Shown here piece by piece: positions 45,382-53,224 of a stretch of 53,224 nucleotides of DNA. The notes beneath the pieces were generated by a model. That model saw only the letters and a program-made list of their open reading frames with translations. It did not search any database and was not told the DNA's origin. Every line of letters starts with the position of its first letter. The stretch's first letter is position 1. The translations under genes and the position numbers were made by a program. This DNA comes from Clavulina sp. PMI_390 (Eukaryota > Basidiomycota > Agaricomycetes > Cantharellales > Hydnaceae): assembly GCA_015039315.1 (NCBI GenBank), contig WIDE01000064.1:19548-72771 (forward strand). Reading direction: 5' to 3'.

Positions 45382-45835
45382 ATACCCATCGAGGAAGGCG
45401 CTTACACGTGTTGGAAGATACAAAGGAGCCAGAATTGATAAATGTGGGGTAATAGTAGTGGGGATGGTGGTGGTAGCAATAGTAGCAGTATTGGTAGCGT
45501 TGGGGATTTATAAAGGCCATGATGTGTTGTCTTGCGTTGGGAATATCGCGGTGTTATATCGCCCTCTGTCACCTTTGGAGGTAAATTTTGGTGTTGTCGT
45601 TGTTGGTGCCAGGAGTTGCTCTTGACGACTCTTTTGTGCTCGACGTCGTGAAATGGTTTAACGCCGCCGCTGTTGTTTGGTTTGTGGATCCACTTCCCAG
45701 CAATGGCGCACGGCCCCGAGGTTGCCGTCGGGCAACTCTCCGCCTCCGTCACCGTCCTCGGCATGAGCTGAATCAGCATTTCCGCTAGGATGCTCTAAGA
45801 AGTGAACCAGCAAAAATCCGAAAATCATTCGCGTT
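45382..45835. promoter_or_regulatory. Divergent intergenic region
   Basis: Between the starts of family B copy 2 (minus) and the questin-oxidase-like gene (plus), so it should carry both promoters. It contains an AGT/GGT-rich stretch near 45448-45490. No gene. Confidence 0.5.
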
Positions 45836-47753
45836 ATGAGCGCGAGGGCCTCCTCAGTTATTTGGAGCAGCCTTCTGGCTGGTCACAGGGCTTCTCGGAG
45901 TTGGCGCTATGATATCAAACTCGCAGCCCACCGTCATTCCTCCAGCACCACTTCCATCTCGTCCACCAAGATGTCTCTTGGCACTCTCTTCCCTTCGCCC
46001 TCTCGTCCGTCAGAGTTCTGGGATCAGACTCCACACAACTTGCCTGGTGTCACTTCGGAGTCCACCCAAAAGCTAGTCGAGCTTCTTCGCTTGAACGATG
46101 AGAGATATCACGTCTTCTTCAACTCGATGGGATTCCACAAGTACGCCTAGTTACTCGACGCCATGCCCAAGTTACCCTGATACTAACATTACCATCCGAT
46201 CACGCTAGCCATCTGACACACCATGTTCTGGCTGCTTGGTCACTCGGCGCCTCTGCTGCCGAACTACAGCAGGCGTTTAACGAACATGCTAGCTACCAGA
46301 GGAAGAAACCTATACCTCCAGAGAAGATCACCGGTCAGTCAAACGATTCGATCTCTGTAGCATGGCCCATGACTGATCCATGATGTCATGCATAGATGAC
46401 AACTGGACTCTTCATCTAGGTCATAAGAAGTGAGATTTACTGTGTTTTGTATATAGCTTCTCATTCACCAACATCTCTTACCTTCTCTCTAGTGAAAAAT
46501 ACTATGAGGGCTATCGGCAGTTCTTTGCCGACAAACTCCTTCGACCGGATGGCATCTCCAAAACTCTCGAGGAATTCGTCTTCAGTCGCGAGGCGAACCA
46601 CGGAGCCTCTGGATCATCTTCAGCTGGTCCGATGATGCTGGCTCGATTCTATGGAGGAGTGTTGCATCCTATGATCCATAGCGGGTACGTCGAGTTCGGG
46701 ATGCCTGGTATGCTTGCCGAGGGTAGGTCCATCATTCCTCTGTAACACTTGACCATGGAGCAAAACTGACGCATGAGTTATTGATAGGGCTTTCTGTTGC
46801 TTGCATAACGAACCCACAGCTAGCCATCATGATGCCCCCAGAGTTCTTCCACGCATCATCAGAAACAGACTCGACTCCGGGGCAACACTCGTTTGACATT
46901 GTGGCAGAAATGCTCCAAGATGATCGACTGAAACCGCACAAGATTCGCAAGCTGAATAGCTCGCGGCCTTTTGAAGAGAGTATGGACAACGTTGGAGCGA
47001 TCGTGCGAGAGTATGCTAGTAAATGGGTTGTTCCAGCCGACGGCGACAAGAGAACCTTGCAATCAAAGATCGAGGAGTTGCAGTGGCTCTCGGCGATCAT
47101 CTTTGGCGTTGGTGGATGGCGGCCTGGCCACGACTTTCGCTCAGATTTCTTCCTGTAAGCTTGGCCTCGGAGTCGTCTCTATCCCTGAATCCATAAACAC
47201 CTTCTTGCTAACCTTGTCATGGTATCTGATTTGTTTTAGGATGCACATCCTAACGTCTTCAATATTCCTTCCTTCTCTCGCCGCTTTCCTCTCGCCTTCA
47301 TCCCAAAGCGCGCTTCTGCGCGGTCACTTCTCCACTCTCCTCTCATACTGGATCGACCGTGGCCGGCCCTCCTTATATCTCGGAGAATTCATGGACTCCG
47401 TCACCGCTACTCCGTCACCACCCAAAGAAGCTCCCAGGCGCAGCAGCAGTAATAGAAACGCACCACCCGACGTGATAATAAACAATAACCCATGGCTCGA
47501 CATCATCCAGAGCGTCACACACCACCCAGACGAACACCTCGTCAAGACGATTCGCGCCCTACAGCACTACGCACGGATCTATGGTGGGCGTCCAGCGGGG
47601 ACCTTTGGCGCGACGAAGCTTGCAGGGGCTGAGAGACTTGATGGGACGCTATTTGTGAGGGTTGCTGTGAATGCGATGAATGCAATTGGGTGGGAGTCGG
47701 GTACGGGAGGATATGATCGTGCAGGATTGGGTTGGGATGAGGTGTGGAGATGA
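45836..47753 (+). CDS. Questin oxidase-like / AflY-type oxidoreductase
   Basis: Six exons: 45836-46140, 46209-46333, 46396-46429, 46493-46722, 46788-47154, 47240-47753; 524 residues, all phases closing. Family members such as questin oxidase (GedK) and AflY do Baeyer-Villiger-type ring opening in fungal anthraquinone and aflatoxin pathways. Seen: NLPGVTSESTQKLVELLRLNDERYHVFF, NHLTHHVLAAWSLGAS, EKYYEGYRQFFADKLL, MLARFYGGVLHPMIHSGY-EFGMPGMLAEGL (conserved His-rich core), and a C-terminal FHILTS-like MHILTSSIFLPSL with LLRGHFSTLLSYWIDRGRPSL. The first 45 residues are Arg/Ser-rich and could be a mitochondrial leader; an alternative start is the Met at 45971. No polyketide synthase lies nearby, so a secondary-metabolite role is not supported by context. 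Confidence 0.82.
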
Positions 47754-47923
47754 TGTGAAGATATGGCTGTACTTGTGGGTTGTCATGATGATCACACCCT
47801 ATTTTTCGAATAACCAAAGTGAATTCAAGCTGTGCAGCCGTGGAGGCATTCTGTAACCAAACTCTAAATATAGTATATGTGGCAAGAGGGATAAAGGCTA
47901 ATAATCCACAATGAGCAAGGTTA

Positions 47924-50605
47924 TTACGCAGATGATTGGATCGCTCCTGAGAGTTGATGCGCATATTGAACACGTTTAACAATATCGCCAGCCGTGGGTC
48001 GATTGGCCGGCAAATGTGCCCACATTGTCTCGATCAGTTCCCAGATGATGGACTCAATAGGGCGAGACTCCGAAAGCATAGTAGTTGCTGGACGAGGAGG
48101 ACGTTCCCCATTATTGACTCGATGCATTGCATCATCGTCCTGGGAGCCCCCGAAAGGGATACTTAGGGTGACAAGAGAGTAAAAAGTCATCCCCAAGCTA
48201 TAAATATCGCTCAAACATGTAGTGCGAAACCTTTCGCTAACAGAATTTGCCAGCTCCGGAGCAATATAACGACGGTGACCGCCTTCTAGGATATTGGTAG
48301 TGGTCCTCGTGACTTCATAGTAGATTCGACTGAGGCCAAAGTCACAAAGCACTGCTTCACCAGTTGCAGTCACAAGAACATTCTCCTGAAAACATTAGAT
48401 CATATCAATGATCAACGTTGAGGCAGTAAAGAAGTCTCTGGGACGTACAGGATGAAGATCCCCGTGAATCACGGGTGGGTTCCGCCCATGCATATACTCG
48501 ATCCCAGCTGCTGCTCCTTGAAGCTTATCGAGATAAAACTATCAGCAACAGCTCAAATTATCAACCGGGGGAGACATACGATTTCAAGGTAACGGGCACG
48601 AGATCTCTTCTTCCCTCGTGGTGAACGCTTCGTAAGAAATGTAGTGATGAGGCACTTGGTGACGAAGAAGCAAGGCATGATCGACTCGAGTATTGGTTTT
48701 CAACGAGAGGAAGCAGAGTCATAAATGAGTCGTGATGGAAGAAAACTCCGTACAGTCGCAAAATGTTCTTGTGTGAAAGTAAGTAGTGGGTGAGTGCTTC
48801 GCGGTACGCGTTCTATTGAAACAAGGAAGTGACTTTATCGAACAGGTACCATTGAATCGACTAAACATACTGCTCTTGTGTAGCTTGCTGTCAACACAGC
48901 CTTCCTTACCGCCATGGGCCACCTCCATCCGTTGATATTTCGTTCGCACCGGAAAACCCGCGCCTCTCCACCGTGTCCGAGGTCACCAAAGGGGTCAACA
49001 GTAATTTCATTTTCTGGCACCCAGAGCGACAAAGGTAGCTCCTCGGCAGATGATGATATGTCTTGTATGAGGCGAAGGCTGGCACTGGGAATGACGTTGT
49101 AGTCTCGTTTCGGCTTGAAAAGCAATATTAATATGTTGGATTGGAGCGGTAGACAGCAGAGAATGAAGCGCACTATGAGGCGATCGAGTAAGTTGGCGGC
49201 GCTAGTTCCTCTCAATGCGAGTAACATGCGGCGGGAGGTAGAATAGCTAGCCTCCAAGGCTATCCTTCCCGAAAACGTTTCAAGATCATGACCGCTTAAA
49301 ATTGTTAACAGTTGGGATGCCTAAAATTAGACCAGGCTTGAGTATTTGAGCAAGAAATAAAGCCAAAGAGGACTTACAGCGCGAGGGAGTTGAAGAAGAT
49401 GCTCTATTTCAATCCGGACAGTGGTAATCTTGCCACTATCTGATATGCAGATAAAGTGGTTATCGCTCGTATAGCAAACTGCGAGTTTTTTGATCGCACG
49501 AAATGGGCAAGCTAGTACCGTTTCCCATCGAATTAGCTTTGGATCCCAGTAGCATGCAATTACTTGTGGCATAAATGCGGACCAAAATGGGCGAAGAATG
49601 CAGGTGGCAACACGCGTATAGGGAGAGGAGATTGTACATGGCATCCCATCGAAAGGAAAACTTGGAGCAAGCACCTCTGTTATGCCGGATGCAGCGTTCA
49701 CTAGATGCATCTACGGTAAGATGAAACGTACGACCAAACAGCTCGATTTTGTCTTCATCAGTAATGTGCATTGCTCACCTCATGACGTAAGAACGCTTCA
49801 TCATTTTTGGTGATCAAAGCACACTTGGTCGGGCTACCAACGTTCAAAAATATTGGAGCACTGGACCTGCGTAGGGAAGAAATCCGAACACCATTGTTGT
49901 TATAAATGTGCACTTGGTTGCCAGCTGCATGATCAAAACTGCATATAGCGAAGCTTAGTTGATCTGGACTTGATACGACATCAAGTATTCCGGACAGCTC
50001 GCCGGCTTCGTTCGTAGAAAGTAAGACGACGGGTATGGTTGGATACCCTTGTAAAGAGATTTCCCACTTGAACATATTCGATGACGCAACAGTCACCAGA
50101 CAGGTTGGTCGTAGCCATTTCCAGAAAATAATTGCAACATTGTGCTCAAACCCTCCGATCACAGGTGGTTGCGGTCGCGCTCCCCAGAGATTCCGGTCAG
50201 ACGACATTTGATAGACTCGGATTCTGGACTTCGCTAGAGTTTCAGTCAGCGAATGCTAAACCGCGAAACAGATTACTTACTCCTAGTTGCTAAGTATCGA
50301 TGGGTAGGAGAGTAGATAGCAGCAACAATTTCCGTAGCTCCCACCCAATTTGGCTGGACCAGCATTGGTGGTCGATCCGGTTGGAATACGACCATTCTGA
50401 GTGCTTGGTTTCCGTCCACGTAGACCAAAGTGCCATCGTACGCTATAGCAGATGCCTTATTCGCACATATCAAGACGTCTGAAATCGTGAGAGCCTGGAG
50501 CCAGGAGCTCACCGAATCATCATTTTGTGGGATAGGTAGGCCAGCAGAGGTGATGTCACCAAGATGAGTGATCTCGAAGGGTAGCTCGTCCTCTGACATG
50601 GACAT
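47924..50605 (-). CDS. Clathrin-heavy-chain-like N-terminal propeller fused to a protein kinase domain
   Basis: Exons: 50605-50281, 50233-49779, 49710-49378, 49320-48871, 48812 to 48580 (with a probable 50-nt intron inside), 48538-48449, 48385-47924; 765 residues if so. The N-terminal half aligns with the clathrin heavy chain propeller: SSWLQALTISDVLICA, RYLATRTKSRIRVYQM, IIFWKWLRPTCLVTVASSN then MFKWEISLQG (clathrin FWKW...VYHWS), GELSGILDV, KCALITKNDEAFLRHE and GKITTVRIEIE. The C-terminal half is a TKL-type kinase: FGDLGHGGEARVFRC (glycine loop), MAVRKA (VAIK region), REALTHYLLSHKNILRLYGVF, HGDLHPENVLV (catalytic loop), LCDFGLSR, RRYIAPE, SDIYSLGMTFYSLV. The two halves join through exon 4, which is phase 0 and holds the end of the propeller linker and the start of the kinase. 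Function unknown. Confidence 0.72.
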
Positions 50606-51339
50606 TGATCAACGCAGCTGAAGTTACGGACGAGACAAAGCACCGTGAAGTGGGGCGAGAAGAGGGGGTCCCGGCGGAGTGCTGGCCTATCGGCAGCGGC
50701 GGCAAGCGCCCAGTCCCTTGACTGCGTCTCTGCCTCCTAACCACTAAAGATCAACATCAAACTCGTGCCTATAACTCGTAAGTTGGTATATTTCCTTCAT
50801 ACCTTCGTGTCTGAAATCACGTCCTCCGTTCGCCGCAGTGCGTCAAGGCGCTGAAGGCTTTACACCAAGCTCGCAAAATGACATCATAAATCAATATGGT
50901 GGTGGATTCTCGTTCATTAGTTATTTCGGGCTGCGAGCTATTTGCCCACGCCAAGAACGATCATAATTGAATACCTCGCTACCCAACAGTCTCTCGGTCG
51001 AGCGTGTCTGATATGCTATTTCGCACAAGATCATATCATGCATATGAACTGCACGTAGCACTGGACGCACGGAAAAATAGGACCGTGAACAAGCACTAGG
51101 CCATGATCTGGGGCCACACAATCGATTCCAATCTACAAGTGTCCAGCTGATTTAAATGAAAGTTGATTATACGCCCCTGTTGCAAAGTCAATCCCATTGG
51201 TTTTTATATTGCAATTCTGCTGGACCGTGGTGCTCCTGATTCTGCACTCTCTTCACTTCCGAACCCGGCCCTCCACAAAAAAAAAAGAATCTGAACGGTC
51301 CATGAAGTAGTCTAAAGTCCGTTACCCGTTCGTATGGTA
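50606..51339. other. Spacer, left edge of the second family B segment
   Basis: Includes the promoter of the propeller-kinase gene and, from about 51050, the sequence duplicated downstream of family B copy 1 (compare 41090-41300, including ATTCTGCTCTCTCTTCGC and ATTCTGCACTCTCTTCAC). No gene. Confidence 0.5.
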
Positions 51340-53035
51340 CTAGTAGATCAATGAGCGCCCTTCTTCAATGATCGCAAACTCCTGCACACGAGCGCGATAC
51401 CAAGCCTCGTTCTCCCCAACAAGTTCCCGTGTCATTATCAAATTATTAATTCATGCGTTCATACTTGCCCCTATCGGTTCTGAGACGCTATCAAGCGACG
51501 TTCCGACCCGGGTTTCGAGCACCTGCAAGGTTCGCGCCGAGAAATTGGATCTGCTTGTTGTTGCACTAGTTGGAAACCCAATGAGGGCATCGGTAACCAG
51601 TTCAAGCTGCAGCGTATGCAACTGGCTGTTCGGGATATTACTGTATGGCCCGATTTCAAGGACGTCGATGATCTCCAGGTACCATTGCGGGTGTATGCCA
51701 AGCCTAAGAGATAATAAAGATGGGGATGCGGATAACTTTCAAAACATGGAAGGTTAGCCATTGAGATCGAACAGATTATCGGCCTGGGACTCACAAAGCT
51801 GGAAAAAAGAAGGTGCATGGAAGCATGAGTGGGGAGGTAGGGGTAGGTCGTAAGTTCCAGATGGTTGATCCCAGATAATACGCTCCCATTGGCGGAATTG
51901 ATAATATTTTGGACCCTGGGCCACTGGTCGGCCACGGTGTTGATGATTCTTAGTGACCGCAAAGTGGAAAAGTCCGGGGAGATCTCGTCAGGGAGGTCTT
52001 CGTCATCCCCGTCATTGAATTGCTGTCCATTGATTATCTCCAAGTCACGTAGGTTTGGTGCATTGAAGCTACCTACTATCCTGGGTATCTGGTCAATGCT
52101 GACGCGACGTAAGACTATCTCTTCGAGCCGAGGCATATAAAGCTGCGAGTACCCATACACGGGCCCGTTCTCAACTTGCAAGGTGCGTGCCGAGGAGAAT
52201 CGCTCAAGCTCGTTCACATCAACACTGTACTTGATCGTGATGGAGTCGAGAGGCTCAGCCTCGCGGGATCGAGGAATGAAGGAGTTTCCGAACGCCAAAT
52301 GGCTCGAGCGAGCCCCCAGTACCACCTCCCGGACCAAATGATCTTCGAGAGGGGTGATTGGTGTATTAGCGTTGGCCGGTCTCCAGGGCTCATTTGATCG
52401 TGGCAGGAAGGACACAGCCAGATGTAAAGTACCAGAGCGTTGAGCAAAAAGAGGTATAAGGTTGCCACTAAGGGGGCTTCGGACCGTGATCGATGCCCAG
52501 AGTTTCCGAGAGGCGGTGGCTATCGCGCGCCATCGTCGACAAACATGAGAGAGTTGAACGGCAAGATGCCATATTTCGGTGGGTGGTGCTCCAAGTTTCA
52601 TAGGAGGGGATGCATCCCTTGTCAGGTCGAATATGCTGCTCAGCAGCTCGTCCGGAAGTCCGGAGGCTGGGGATAGGCATTGCATGAGGCTTGTCTTCCT
52701 AGAATGGAGGGAATCATGGATTTCCTGGATTTGGGCTTGTAATAAAGATACGACATGAAGAGCTTGGTTGACGTCAGCAACTGCATGCTTGACCTCCCGT
52801 GTAGCTGAGAACCGCTCAGACCCACGGCGCAGCAGCACCACTGGAGTCGTGCTCGACGTTGGCCAATGGATTTTAGCAAGCGAATCAAGAGCTGTTTTCG
52901 CAATTTCGCCGCTTTCGGCAAACCTGGTGGATGCCTACGAATGTGGTTGGTAAGATGCTCTCCCGACGGTGCGCCCCACTGGCAACTCAAGGGGAAAGTT
53001 TGGACAAACCATAGTGGTAGGCCGCGTAGATGCAC
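51340..53035 (-). pseudogene. F-box family B, copy 3, with premature stop and damaged first exon
   Basis: Exon 2 52934-51795 is intact: FAESGEIAKTALDSLAKIHWP, coiled coil, SGLPDELLSSIFDL, LSHVCRRWRAIATASRKLWASI and the leucine-rich blocks, very close to copy 1. Exon 3 starts at 51735, but a TGA at 51453-51451 interrupts it; the same frame continues INNLIMTRELVGENEAWYRARVQEFAIIE to the normal stop at 51342-51340. About 37 residues would be lost. The 18-nt first exon of the paralogues cannot be found in the right phase; only an ATG at 53035 with a frame-shifting 26-base stretch is there. It may still make a protein slightly shorter than its paralogues, but two lesions suggest decay. Confidence 0.65.
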
Positions 53036-53224
53036 TGAGTAAGAGGTTACACCCTTTTTTTTTTTTTTTGTAAGATACCGCCGATTTTAGATTGATAGAT
53101 GTGGGAAAAGAATCTGATTGTGGCGCGTTCGGGGAATGCGTTGGATGAGACAGAGGCGGCGCCTAGAGGAGTGTCACAGCGTTACGCCGCGCGCCTGCCG
53201 AATTTACAACTTGGAGGGAGTATG
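53036..53224. promoter_or_regulatory. Upstream region of family B copy 3
   Basis: Holds a poly-T run (about 53053-53070) and at 53173-53210 the block GTCACAGCGTTACGCCGCGC..., matching 43181-43219. The window ends here. Confidence 0.5.

Noticed and set aside
45836..47753. Secondary-metabolite cluster around the questin-oxidase-like gene
   Set aside because: Neighbours are F-box and kinase genes; no polyketide synthase, P450 or transporter.
53053..53070. Poly-T run as a retroposon tail near the window edge
   Set aside because: No target-site duplication or element body seen next to it.

Overview
This window is nuclear DNA from a filamentous basidiomycete. Genes are interrupted by many short GT-AG introns (about 50-110 nt), intergenic gaps are short, and the recognisable genes (SRP68, GET3, a rhodanese-PTP phosphatase, questin-oxidase-like, propeller/TKL-kinase) are of fungal type. 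Two expanded F-box families fit an Agaricomycete; a Ceratobasidiaceae/Cantharellales-like genome is my guess, not proven. No tRNA, rRNA, CRISPR or intact transposon was seen.

Layout. (1) 1-1130: 3' end of a PLP-dependent Moco-sulfurase-like gene on +. (2) 1.5-21.7 kb: an array of eight related F-box genes, all on the minus strand. Six look intact, one carries a nonsense codon plus a frameshift, and one is strongly decayed. Most share a three-exon design (F-box exon, leucine-rich exon, tiny last exon) and a promoter element near TTCCCACGGTCACG (plus-strand reading). Set among them on the plus strand are a seven-exon secreted protein gene, a small four-exon secreted precursor with KR-flanked peptide repeats, and a relic of the secreted protein gene. 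(3) 22.4-24.6 kb: a multi-exon Myb/SANT-like gene on minus. (4) 25.8-39.0 kb: a small membrane protein, the divergent SRP68/GET3 pair (both ER-targeting factors), and a 1972-residue tyrosine phosphatase. (5) 39.5-40.9 kb: an intronless RCC1-repeat protein. (6) 41.4-45.4 kb and 51.3-53.0 kb: three members of a second F-box family with an N-terminal coiled coil; the outer two are a segmental duplicate pair. (7) 45.8-50.6 kb: a questin-oxidase-like gene and a gene joining a clathrin-heavy-chain-like beta-propeller to a protein kinase domain.

Most promising for novelty: the KR-repeat secreted precursor at 14982-15438 (a candidate kexin-processed peptide), the clathrin-propeller/kinase fusion at 47924-50605, and the promoter element shared across the F-box array.

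Exon borders were placed by hand from GT/AG sites, reading-frame closure and comparison between paralogues inside the window. They are predictions without transcript support.
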